The notes under the pieces: model-generated
Databases searched by the model: none
What the model saw: the letters and a program-made list of their open reading frames with translations, nothing else
What the model was told of the DNA's origin: nothing
Program-made: the position numbers and the translations under genes
Assembly (NCBI RefSeq): GCF_038502225.1
Contig: NC_091374.1
Location: forward strand, 5,851,020 to 5,915,019
DNA length: 64,000 nt
Reading direction: 5' to 3'
From: Cherax quadricarinatus
Lineage: Eukaryota; Arthropoda; Malacostraca; Decapoda; Parastacidae
In this document: one piece after another, positions 19,322 to 30,900 of the stretch
Layout of the letters: every line of letters begins with the position of its first letter
Numbering within the stretch: position 1 is the first letter of the stretch

Positions 19322-19580
19322 TTATATTACAGGAGGGCCTCGCTTATACAGCAGGTTATATTCCGGATTACTGTAGGACCTCGCTTATACAGCAGGTTAG
19401 GTTCCATGATACTGTAGGGCCCGGCTTATTCAGTAGGTTAGGTTCTGGGCTACTGTAGGGCCCCGCTTATACAACAGGTTAGATTCTGGGGTACTATAGG
19501 GCCCCACTTATACAGAAGGTTAGGTTCCTGGTTACTGTAGGACCCCGTTTATACAGCAGGTTAGGTTCCATGCTTTTAAA
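19322..19580. repeat. About 40-bp tandem array, 6-7 copies
   Basis: Imperfect units containing TACTGTAGGGCCCCGCTTAT followed by ACAGCAGGTTAGGTTCC. The GGTTAGGTT word matches the arthropod telomeric TTAGG repeat twice, but the surrounding unit is not telomeric. Confidence 0.88.
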
Positions 19581-19585
19581 AATGT

Positions 19586-19760
<175 letters not shown>

Positions 19761-19973
19761 AGAATGTAGACCATGAGACCGGATACCAAGAAGTTTTTAC
19801 CATTGCCCCGGAGAACCGGTTAACCGGTGACATTAAACAAGCGTTACGTAACGGGGCTTTATAGCGAAGCTTGGCGCCTGGTATAGAAAACTCACCGACG
19901 ATTACACAACGGCGAGTTCACTGTGCATCTTGTTTGTCATAATGATAGGTTACTGTAGTCACCTAATTGTCAT

Positions 19974-19984
<11 letters not shown>

Positions 19985-20052
<68 letters not shown>
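19985..20052. repeat. (GA)n microsatellite
   Basis: About 32 GA dinucleotides. The 19761-19984 interval before it is unrecognised. Confidence 0.97.
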
Positions 20053-20055
<3 letters not shown>

Positions 20056-20109
20056 ATAAACGGGACTGAACTAGTACATTGAAAATTGAGCACCACGTAC
20101 CGTGACGAT

Positions 20110-20232
20110 GTCAACACGTACTATAAAGATCTAAACACATACTAGAAAGGTCTCAACACGTACCAGAAAGGTCACAACACGTACTAGAAACATTACAACA
20201 CGTACCAGAAAGGTCACAACACGTACCAGGAA
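20110..20232. repeat. 21-bp tandem array, about 6 copies
   Basis: Units of the form CAACACGTACCAGAAAGGTC plus A, with decay in the first two. It stops just before the LINE-E fragment. Confidence 0.85.
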
Positions 20233-20239
20233 TAAATAA

Positions 20240-20640
20240 AGGGGATGTAAATAGTGTGCTGAAAATTTCCAGCCAAGACAGGACTCGCAGCAATGGTTTC
20301 AAGTTGGAAAAATTCAGATTCAGGAAGGATATAGGAAAGTACTCGTTTGGTAATAGAGTTGTGGATGAGTGGAACAAACTCCCGAGTACAGTTATTCAGG
20401 CTAAAACGTTGTGTAGTTTTAAAAATAGGTTAGATAAATACATGAGTGGGTGTGGGTGGGTGTGAGTTGGACCTGACTAGCTTGTGCTGCTGGGTCTGGT
20501 ACAGTGCTCCACCCTTGAGTGGGGATGACCAGACTGGGTGGGTCATTGGTCTAATCCGGGGAGGAGGGGTACATGGACCTGCTCCGCATGGGTCAGTAGG
20601 CCCGTTGCAGTCTTCCTTCTTTCTTATGTTATGTACTACT
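20240..20640 (+). mobile_element. LINE-E C-terminus and 3' UTR
   Basis: The coding end (20256-20465) reads 'SSQDRTRSNGFKLEKFRFRK', 'DIGKYSFGNRVVDEWNKLP', 'VIQAKTLCSFKNRLDKYMS'. This is the standard LINE C-terminal pattern: a conserved 'R...F..RV...WN.LP' followed by 'SFKxRLD'. The 3' UTR has GGGTCATTGGTCTAATCC and ends with CATGGGTCAGTAGGCCCG, TTGCAGTCTTCCTTC and TTATGTT. A similar tail, GTAGGTCTGCTGCAGTCCTCC, is found at 61765-61912. Strongly 5' truncated; no RT core. Jockey/CR1 superfamily by its C-terminal pattern. Confidence 0.75.
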
Positions 20641-20935
20641 GAAGAACTTGTACTTTTAAAACGATATTCACGAAACTCTGCGCTACACAGAGGAACTTTA
20701 TAATGATAAGCTGCAAGAATCCTGGAGCAGCAGTGTGCTGTTTCATTCCTGAATCATTCAAGAGCAACGTAAGTTCCCCTGTCTCCTAATATCATGTTTA
20801 TTTTCCCACTATAATCTACCTTGTCCATAATTACTACAGCATTTGTTCTGTTTCGTAAAGTGAAGTCCGGGATCTTTCCTTAATTCATGGTATAACTTAA
20901 CAAATCTTTGATGACAACTGTGTTGCAGAGGTGTT
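20641..20935. other. Spacer, nothing recognised
   Basis: Unrecognised AT-rich sequence before the 39-bp array. Confidence 0.45.
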
Positions 20936-23900
20936 AGCAAAGGTGGTAGAGACAGTGTTGAGGGTACTAAGTTAGTGAGAGGTGGTAGAGACAGTGTTGA
21001 GGGTACTAAGTTAGTGAGAGGTGGTAGAGACAGTGGTGAGGGTACTAAGTTAGTGAGAGGTGGTAGAGACAGTGGTGAGGGTACTAAGTTAGTGAGAGGT
21101 GGTAGAGACAGTGGTGAGGGTACTAAGTTAGTGAGAGGTGGTAGAGACAGTGTTGAGGGTACTAAGTTAGTGAGAGGTGGTAGAGACAGTGTTGAGGGTA
21201 CTAAGTTAGTGAGAGGTGGTAGAGACAGTGGTGAGGGTACTAAGTTAGTGAGAGGTGGTAGAGACAGTGGTGAGGGTACTAAGTTAGTCAGAGGTGGTAG
21301 AGACAGTGTTGAGGGTACTAAGTTAGTGAGAGGTGGTAGAGACAGTGGTGAGGGTACTAAGTTAGTGAGAGGTGGTAGAGACAGTGGTGAGGGTACTAAG
21401 TTAGTGAGAGGTGGTAGAGACAGTGTTGAGGGTACTAAGTTAGTGAGAGGTGGTAGAGACAGTGTTGAGGGTACTAAGTTAGTGAGAGGTGGTAGAGACA
21501 GTGGTGAGGGTACTAAGTTAGTGAGAGGTGGTAGAGACAGTGGTGAGGGTACTAAGTTAGTGAGAGGTGGTAGAGACAGTGTTGAGGGTACTAAGTTAGT
21601 GAGAGGTGGTAGAGACAGTGTTGAGGGTACTAAGTTAGTGAGAGGTGGTAGAGACAGTGTTGAGGGTACTAAGTTAGTGAGAGGTGGTAGAGACAGTGTT
21701 GAGGGTACTAAGTTAGTGAGAGGTGGTAGAGACAGTGGTGAGGGTACTAAGTTAGTGAGAGGTGGTAGAGACAGTGGTGAGGGTACTAAGTTAGTGAGAG
21801 GTGGTAGAGACAGTGGTGAGGGTACTAAGTTAGTGAGAGGTGGTAGAGACAGTGGTGAGGGTACTAAGTTAGTGAGAGGTGGTAGAGACAGTGGTGAGGG
21901 TACTAAGTTAGTGAGAGGTGGTAGAGACAGTGGTGAGGGTACTAAGTTAGTGAGAGGTGGTAGAGACAGTGGTGAGGGTACTAAGTTAGTGAGAGGTGGT
22001 AGAGACAGTGGTGAGGGTACTAAGTTAGTGAGAGGTGGTAGAGACAGTGGTGAGGGTACTAAGTTAGTGAGAGGTGGTAGAGACAGTGTTGAGGGTACTA
22101 AGTTAGTGAGAGGTGGTAGAGACAGTGGTGAGGGTACTAAGTTAGTGAGAGGTGGTAGAGACAGTGTTGAGGGTACTAAGTTAGTGAGAGGTGGTAGAGA
22201 CAGTGGTGAGGGTACTAAGTTAGTGAGAGGTGGTAGAGACAGTGTTGAGGGTACTAAGTTAGTGAGAGGTGGTAGAGACAGTGTTGAGGGTACTAAGTTA
22301 GTGAGAGGTGGTAGAGACAGTGGTGAGGGTACTAAGTTAGTGAGAGGTGGTAGAGACAGTGTTGAGGGTACTAAGTTAGTGAGAGGTGGTAGAGACAGTG
22401 TTGAGGGTACTAAGTTAGTGAGAGGTGGTAGAGACAGTGTTGAGGGTACTAAGTTAGTGAGAGGTGGTAGAGACAGTGTTGAGGGTGCTAAGTTAGTGAG
22501 AGGTGGTAGAGACAGTGTTGAGGGTGCTAAGTTAGTGAGAGGTGGTAGAGACAGTGTTGAGGGTACTAAGTTAGTGAGAGGTGGTAGAGACAGTGTTGAG
22601 GGTGCTAAGTTAGTGAGAGGTGGTAGAGACAGTGTTGAGGGTGCGAAGTTAGTGAGAGGTGGCAGAGACAGTGGTGAGGGTACTAAGTTAATGAGAGGTG
22701 GTAGAGACAGTGTTGAGGGTACTAAGTTAGTGAGAGGTGGTAGAGACAGTGTTGAGGGTACTAAGTTAGTGAGAGGTGGTAGAGACAGTGTTGAGGGTGC
22801 TAAGTTAGTGAGAGGTGGCAGAGACAGTGGTGAGGGTACTAAGTTAGTGAGAGGTGGTAGAGACAGTGTTGAGGGTACTAAGTTAGTGAGAGGTGGTAGA
22901 GACAGTGGTGAGGGTACTAAGTTAGTGAGAGGTGGTAGAGACAGTGTTGAGGGTGCGAAGTTAGTGAGAGGTGGCAGAGACAGTGGTGAGGGTACTAAGT
23001 TAATGAGAGGTGGTAGAGACAGTGTTGAGGGTACTAAGTTAGTGAGAGGTGGTAGAGACAGTGTTGAGGGTGCTAAGTTAGTGAGAGGTGGTAGAGACAG
23101 TGTTGAGGGTGCTAAGTTAGTGAGAGGTGGCAGAGACAGTGGTGAGGGTACTAAGTTAGTGAGAGGTGGTAGAGACAGTGTTGAGGGTACTAAGTTAGTG
23201 GGAGGTGGTAGAGACAGTGGTGAGGGTACTAAGTTAGTGAGAGGTGGTAGAGACAGTGTTGAGGGTACTAAGTTAGTGAGAGGTGGTAGAGACAGTGGTG
23301 AGGGTACTAAGTTAGTGAGAGGTGGTAGAGACAGTGTTGAGGGTACTAAGTTAGTGAGAGGTGGTAGAGACAGTGGTGAGGGTACTAAGTTAGTGAGAGG
23401 TGGTAGAGACAGTGTTGAGGGTACTAAGTTAGTGAGAGGTGGTAGAGACAGTGTTGAGGGTACTAAGTTAGTGAGAGGTGGTAGAGACAGTGTTGAGGGT
23501 ACTAAGTTAGTGAGAGGTGGTAGAGACAGTGTTGAGGGTACTAAGTTAGTGAGAGGTGGTAGAGACAGTGGTGAGGGTACTAAGTTAGTGAGAGGTGGTA
23601 GAGACAGTGGTGAGGGTACTAAGTTAGTGAGAGGTGGTAGAGACAGTGTTGAGGGTACTAAGTTAGTGAGAGGTGGTAGAGACAGTGGTGAGGGTACTAA
23701 GTTAGTGAGAGGTGGTAGAGACAGTGTTGAGGGTACTAAGTTAGTGAGAGGTGGTAGAGACAGTGTTGAGGGTACTAAGTTAGTGAGAGGTGGTAGAGAC
23801 AGTGTTGAGGGTACTAAGTTAGTGAGAGGTGGTAGAGACAGTGTTGAGGGTACTAAGTGAGAGGTGGTAGAGACAGTGGTGAGGGTACTAAGTTAGTGAG

Positions 23901-24478
23901 AGGTGGTAGAGACAGTGGTGAGGGTACTAAGTTAGTGAGAGGTGGTAGAGACAGTGGTGAGGGTACTAAGTTAGTGAAAGGTGGTAGAGACAGTGTTGAG
24001 GGTACTAAGTTAGTGAGAGGTGGTAGAGACAGTGTTGAGGGTACTAAGTTAGTGAGAGGTGGTAGAGACAGTGGTGAGGGTACTAAGTGAGAGGTGGTAG
24101 AGACAGTGGTGAGGGTACTAAGTTAGTGAGAGGTGACAGAGACAGTGTTGAGGGTACTAAGTTAGTGAGAGGTGGTAGAGACAGTGTTGAGGGTACTAAG
24201 TTAGTGAGAGGTGGTAGAGACAGTGGTGAGGGTACTAAGTTAGTGAGAGGTGGTAGAGACAGTGTTGAGGGTACTAAGTTAGTGAGAGGTGGCAGAGACA
24301 GTGGTGAGGGTACTAAGTTAGTGAGAGGTGGTAGAGACAGTGGTGAGGGTACTAAGTTAGTGAGAGGTGGTAGAGACAGTGTTGAGGGTACTAAGTTAGT
24401 GAGAGGTGGTAGAGACAGTGTTGAGGGTACTAAGTTAGTGAGAGGTGGTAGAGACAGTGTTGAGGGTACCAAGTTCAG
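20936..24478. repeat. 39-bp minisatellite (about 90 copies)
   Basis: Unit starts GGTGGTAGAGACAGTGGTGA and continues GGGTACTAAGTTAGTGAGA. Variants: GTGGTGAG versus GTGTTGAG, GGTACTAAG versus GGTGCTAAG (clustered at 22480-23110), GGTGGCAGAG. A block with the rare pair GGTGCGAAG then TTAATGAG occurs at 22641-22695 and again 312 bp (8 units) later, showing higher-order duplication. Four-base deletions at about 23856 and 24087 are the only frame breaks. Because 39 is a multiple of three, the plus strand is open for 961 codons (RGGRDSGEGTKLV repeated) and the minus strand is also open over long stretches. There is no other sign of a gene. Confidence 0.97.
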
Positions 24479-24705
24479 TATAAGTTAGAGTGTTGGGCAG
24501 CAGGTACAGTGACATAGGTCATCAAGTTTGACCACAGGAAGGGAAAGGGACAGATTCAATGCCTTGGATCTAGAACCCTTCACAGGTATTAAATCACTCT
24601 CTCAATAGGTAGTGATGGACACTCTTGTACCGAGACTCGACCCTCTGTAACCACATGTAGGTGAGAACATCACTATCACACATGTGTACACACCATGTAC
24701 ACACA

Positions 24706-24710
<5 letters not shown>
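24479..24710. other. Spacer with a decayed LINE-C tail
   Basis: At about 24625-24668, CCGAGACTCGACCCTCTG, TAACCACATGTAGGTGAGAA resembles the LINE-C 3' end in plus orientation. Otherwise unrecognised. Confidence 0.45.

Positions 24711-24796
<86 letters not shown>
24711..24796. repeat. (TA)n microsatellite
   Basis: About 43 TA dinucleotides, followed directly by the degenerate start of the 26-bp array. Confidence 0.98.
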
Positions 24797-24799
<3 letters not shown>

Positions 24800-25055
24800 G
24801 CATCATGGATATACACGATGTGAACAAATGTACACACGTCAGGTACATACATCATATACATACACGTACAAATTTCATGTACACGCACACACCACAAACG
24901 TCATGTACACACACAATGTACAAACGTCATGTACACACAATGTACATACGTCATGTACACACACAATGTACATACGTCATGTACACATACAATGTACATA
25001 CGTCATGTACACACACACAATGTACAACGTCATGTACACAATGTACAAACGTCAT

Positions 25056-26164
25056 GGATCTATAATTTCCTCACTAACAGAACACAGAGAGTAGTCGTCA
25101 ACAGTAAAGTCCGAGGCAGCTACGGTGAAAAGCTCTGTTCCACAAGGCACAGTACTCGCTCCCATCTTGTTCCTCATCCTCATATCCGACATAGACAAGG
25201 ATGTCAGCCACAGCACCGTGTCTTCCTTTGCATATGACACCCGAATCTGCATGACAGTGTCCTCCGTTGCAGACACTGCAAAGCTCCAGGCAGACATCAA
25301 CCAAATCTTTCAGTGGGCTGCAGAAAACAATATGAAGTTCAACGATGAGAAATTTCAATTACTCAGATATGGTAAACACGAGGAAATTAAATCTTCATCA
25401 GAGTACAAAACAAATTCTGGCCACAAAATAGAGCGAAACACCAACGTCAAAGACCTGGGAGTGATCATGTCGGAGGATCTCACCTTCAAGGACCATAACA
25501 TTGTATCAATCGCATCTGCTAGAAAATGACAGGATGGATAATGAGAACCTTCAAAACTAGGGATGCCAAGCCCATGATGACACTCTTCAGGTCACTTGTT
25601 CTATCTAGGCTGGAATATTGCTGCACACTAACAGCACCTTTCAAGGCAGGTGAAATTGCTGACCTAGAAAATGTACAGAGAACCTTCACGGCGCGCATAA
25701 CGGAGATAAAACACCTCAATTACTGGGAGCGCTTGAGGTTCCTAAACCTGTATTCCCTGGAACGCAGGCGGGAGAGATACATGATTATATACACCTGGAA
25801 AATCCTAGAGGGACTAGTACCGAACTTGCAGACGAAAATCACTCACTACGAAAGCAAAAGACTTGGCAGACGAAGCACCATCCCCCCAAAGAAAAGCAGG
25901 GGTGTCACTAGCACGTTAAGAGACCATACAATAAGTGTCATGGGCCCGAGACTGTTCAACTGCCTCCCAGCACACATAAGGGGGATTACCAACAGACCCC
26001 TGGCAGTCTTCAAGCTGGCACTGGACAAGCACCTAAAGTCGGTTCCTGATCAGCCGGGCTGTGGCTCGTACGTTGGTTTGCGTGCAGCCAGCAGTAACAG
26101 CCTGGTTGATCAGGCTCTGATCCACCAGGAGGCCTGGTCACAGACCGGGCCGCGGGGGCGTTGA
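25056..26164 (+). pseudogene. LINE-A RT pseudogene, copy 1
   Basis: Three frames must be joined to follow the RT: 'IYNFLTNRTQRVVVN' (about 25058-25105), 'SSVPQGTVLAPILFLILISD' to 'LTFKDHN' (25125-25529), and 'MTGWIMRTFKTRDA' to 'SQTGPRGR' (25526-26164). The breaks correspond to loss of two bases (AG) near 25103 and of one A in the AAAAA run near 25527, relative to the intact frame. Motif C reads FAYD in place of FADD, so a catalytic Asp is lost as well. All three defects are shared with copy 2. Confidence 0.9.
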
Positions 26165-26200
26165 CCCCCGGAACTCTCTCCAGGTAAACTCCAGGTAAAC
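25056..26200 (+). mobile_element. LINE-A fragment in satellite, copy 1
   Basis: Begins abruptly at GGATCTATAATTTCCTCAC (equivalent to residue about 222 of the 591-aa frame at 11408-13183) and runs to the 3' tail CTCCAGGTAAACTCCAGG. 5'-truncated insertion into the 26-bp array. The target duplication cannot be told apart from the satellite. Confidence 0.92.
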
Positions 26201-26797
26201 ACAATGTACATACGTCATGTACACACACAATGTACATACGTCATGTACACACAATGTACATACGTCATGTACACACAATGTACATACGTCATGTACACAC
26301 AATGTACATACGTCATGTACACACAATGTACATACGTCATGTACACACACAATGTACATACGTCATGTACACACACAATGTACATACGTCATGTACACAC
26401 ACAATGTACATACGTCATGTACACACAATGTACATACGTCATGTACACACACAATGTACAAACGTCATGTACACACAATGTACATACGTCATGTACACAC
26501 ACAATGTACCTACGTCATGTACACACAATGTACATACGTCATGTACACACACAATGTACATACGTCATGTACACACAATGTACATACGTCATGTACACAC
26601 ACAATGTACAAACGTCATGTACACACACAATGTACAAACGTCACGTACACACACAATGTACAAACGTCATGTACACACACAATGTACATACGTCATGTAC
26701 ACACACAATGTACATACGTCATGTACACATACAATGTACATACGTCATGTACACACACACAATGTACAACGTCATGTACACAATGTACAAACGTCAT

Positions 26798-27905
26798 GGA
26801 TCTATAATTTCCTCACTAACAGAACACAGAGAGTAGTCGTCAACAGTAAAGTCCGAGGCAGCTACGGTGAAAAGCTCTGTTCCACAAGGCACAGTACTCG
26901 CTCCCATCTTGTTCCTCATCCTCATATCCGACATAGACAAGGATGTCAGCCACAGCACCGTGTCTTCCTTTGCATATGACACCCGAATCTGCATGACAGT
27001 GTCCTCCGTTGCAGACACTGCAAAGCTCCAGGCAGACATCAACCAAATCTTTCAGTGGGCTGCAGAAAACAATATGAAGTTCAACGATGAGAAATTTCAA
27101 TTACTCAGATATGGTAAACACGAGGAAATTAAATCTTCATCAGAGTACAAAACAAATTCTGGCCACAAAATAGAGCGAAACACCAACGTCAAAGACCTGG
27201 GAGTGATCATGTCGGAGGATCTCACCTTCAAGGACCATAACATGTATCAATCGCATCTGCTAGAAAATGACAGGATGGATAATGAGAACCTTCAAAACTA
27301 GGGATGCCAAGCCCATGATGACACTCTTCAGGTCACTTGTTCTATCTAGGCTGGAATATTGCTGCACACTAACAGCACCTTTCAAGGCAGGTGAAATTGC
27401 TGACCTAGAAAATGTACAGAGAACCTTCACGGCGCGCATAACGGAGATAAAACACCTCAATTACTGGGAGCGCTTGAGGTTCCTAAACCTGTATTCCCTG
27501 GAACGCAGGCGGGAGAGATACATGATTATATACACCTGGAAAATCCTAGAGGGACTAGTACCGAACTTGCAGACGAAAATCACTCACTACGAAAGCAAAA
27601 GACTTGGCAGACGAAGCACCATCCCCCCAAAGAAAAGCAGGGGTGTCACTAGCACGTTAAGAGACCATACAATAAGTGTCATGGGCCCGAGACTGTTCAA
27701 CTGCCTCCCAGCACACATAAGGGGGATTACCAACAGACCCCTGGCAGTCTTCAAGCTGGCACTGGACAAGCACCTAAAGTCGGTTCCTGATCAGCCGGGC
27801 TGTGGCTCGTACGTTGGTTTGCGTGCAGCCAGCAGTAACAGCCTGGTTGATCAGGCTCTGATCCACCAGGAGGCCTGGTCACAGACCGGGCCGCGGGGGC
27901 GTTGA
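26798..27905 (+). pseudogene. LINE-A RT pseudogene, copy 2
   Basis: Carries the same AG loss, the same FAYD substitution and the same one-base loss as copy 1, plus one private deletion of a T at about 27242 (CATTGTATC to CATGTATC) that ends the middle frame at 27301. Apart from this it is almost identical to copy 1 over 1.14 kb, which points to a recent duplication. Confidence 0.9.
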
Positions 27906-27941
27906 CCCCCGGAACTCTCTCCAGGTAAACTCCAGGTAAAC
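26798..27941 (+). mobile_element. LINE-A fragment in satellite, copy 2
   Basis: Same truncation point and same 3' end as the copy at 25056-26200, 1741-1742 bp away. It arose by duplication and not by independent insertion. Confidence 0.92.
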
Positions 27942-30900
27942 ACAATGTACATACGTCATGTACACACACAATGTACATACGTCATGTACACACAATGTAC
28001 ATACGTCATGTACACACAATGTACATACGTCATGTACACACAATGTACATACGTCATGTACACACAATGTACATACGTCATGTACACACACAATGTACAT
28101 ACGTCATGTACACACACAATGTACATACGTCATGTACACACACAATGTACATACGTCATGTACACACAATGTACATACGTCATGTACACACACAATGTAC
28201 AAACGTCATGTACACACAATGTACATACGTCATGTACACACACAATGTACCTACGTCATGTACACACACTGTACATACGTCATGTACACACACAATGTAC
28301 ATACGTCATGTACACACAATGTACATACGTCATGTACACACACAATGTACAAACGTCATGTACACACACAATGTACAAACGTCACGTACACACACAATGT
28401 ACAAACGTCATGTACACACACAATGTACATACGTCATGTACACACACAATGTACATACGTCATGTACACACACAATGTACATACGTCATGTACACACAAT
28501 GTACATACGTCATGTACACACAATGTACATACGTCATGTACACACAATGTACATACGTCTTGTACACACACAATGTACAAACGTCATGTACACACACAAT
28601 GTACAAACGTCATGTACACACAATGTACATACGTCATGTACACACACAATGTACAAACGTCATGTACACACACAATGTACAAACGTCATGTACACACAAT
28701 GTACATACGTCATGTACACACACAATGTACAAACGTCATGTACACACACAATGTACAAACGTCATGTACACACACAATGTACAATCGTCATGTACACACA
28801 CAATGTACAAACGTCATGTACACACAATGTACATACGTCATGTACACAATGTACAAACGTCATGTACACACACAATGTACAAACGTCATGTACACACACA
28901 ATGTACAAACGTCATTTACACATACAATGTACATACGTTATGTACACACAATGTACATACGTCATGTACACACACAATGTACAAACGTCATGTACACACA
29001 CAATGTACAAACGTCATTTACACATACAATGTACAAACGTCATGTACACACACAATGTACAAACGTCATGTACACACACAATGTACAAACGTCATGTACA
29101 CACACAATGTACATACGTCATGTACACACACAATGTACATACGTCATGTACACACACAATGTACATACGTCATGTACACACACAATGTACAAACGTCATG
29201 TACACACACAATGTACAAACGTCATGTACACACACAATGTACATACGTCATGTACACACACAATGTACATACGTCATGTACACACACAATGTACATACGT
29301 CATGTACACACACAATGTACAAACGTCATGTACACACACAATGTACATACGTCATGTACACACACAATGTACATACGTCATGTACACACACAATGTACAA
29401 ACGTCATGTACACACACAATGTACATACGTCAAGTACACACACAATGTACAAACGTCATGTACACACACAATGTACATACGTCATGTACACACACAATGT
29501 ACAAACGTCATGTACACACACAATGTACATACGTCATGTACACACACAATGTACATACGTCATGTACACACACAATGTACATACGTCATGTACACACACA
29601 ATGTACAAACGTCATGTACACACACAATGTACAAACGTCATGTACACACACAATGTACATACGTCATGTACACACACAATGTACAAACGTCATGTACACA
29701 CACAATGTACATACGTCATGTACACACACAATGTACACACGTCATGTACACACACAATGTACATACGTCATGTACACACACAATGTACATACGTCATGTA
29801 CACACACAATGTACACACGTCATGTACACACACAATGTACATACGTCATGTACACACAATGTACATACGTTATGTACACACATAATGTACATACGTCATG
29901 TACACACAATGTACATACGTCATGTACACACACAATGTACAAACGTCATGTACACACACAATGTACATACGTCATGTACACACACAATGTACATACGTCA
30001 TGTACACACACAATGCACATACGTCATGTACACACACAATGTACATACGTCATGTACACACACAATGTACATACGTCATGTACACACACAATGTACATAC
30101 GTCATGTACACACACAATGTACATACGTCATGTACACACACAATGTACAAACGTCATGTACACACACAATGTACATACGTCATGTACACACACAATGTAC
30201 ATACGTCATGTACACACACAATGTACATACGTCATGTACACACAATGTACATACGTCATGTACACACAATGTACATACGTCATGTACACACAATGTACAT
30301 ACGTCATGTACACACACAATGTACAAACGTCATGTACACACACAATGTACAAACGTCATGTACACACAATGTACATACGTCATGTACACACACAATGTAC
30401 AAACGTCATGTACACACACAATGTACAAACGTCATGTACACACAATGTACACACGTCATGTACACACACAATGTACAAACGTCATGTACACACACAATGT
30501 ACAAACGTCATGTACACACAATGTACATACGTCATGTACACACACAATGTACAAACGTCATGTACACACACAATGTACAAACGTCATGTACACACACAAT
30601 GTACATACGTCATGTACACACACAATGTACACACGTCATGTACACACACAATGCACATACGTCATGTACACACACAATGTACATACGTCATGTACACACA
30701 ATGTACATACGTCATGTACACACAATGTACATACGTCATGTACACACAATGTACATACGTCATGTACACACACAATGTACAAACGTCATGTACACACACA
30801 ATGTACAAACGTCATGTACACACACAATGTACAAACGTCATGTACACACAATGTACATACGTCATGTACACACACAATGTACAAACGTCATGTACACACA

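Larger units (their letters stand above)
24901..28460. repeat. Tandem 1.74-kb segmental duplication (LINE-A plus satellite)
   Basis: Copy 1 runs from about 24901 to 26641 and copy 2 from about 26642 to 28381, with residual identity to about 28460. Shared private variants prove duplication: ACACATACAATG and a shortened TGTACAACGTC just before each LINE, TGTACCTACG after each LINE (26510 and 28250), and GTCACGTAC (26641 and 28381). The offset is constant at 1740-1742 bp. Confidence 0.92.

Noticed and set aside
19322..19580. Telomeric TTAGG repeats
   Set aside because: Only GGTTAGGTT words inside a larger 40-bp unit; no pure TTAGG run.
20975..23860. A 961-codon open frame on the plus strand
   Set aside because: It is entirely the 39-bp satellite; stops are absent only because the unit lacks them in that frame, and the minus strand is open over similar stretches. 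No non-repetitive start, end or splice context.
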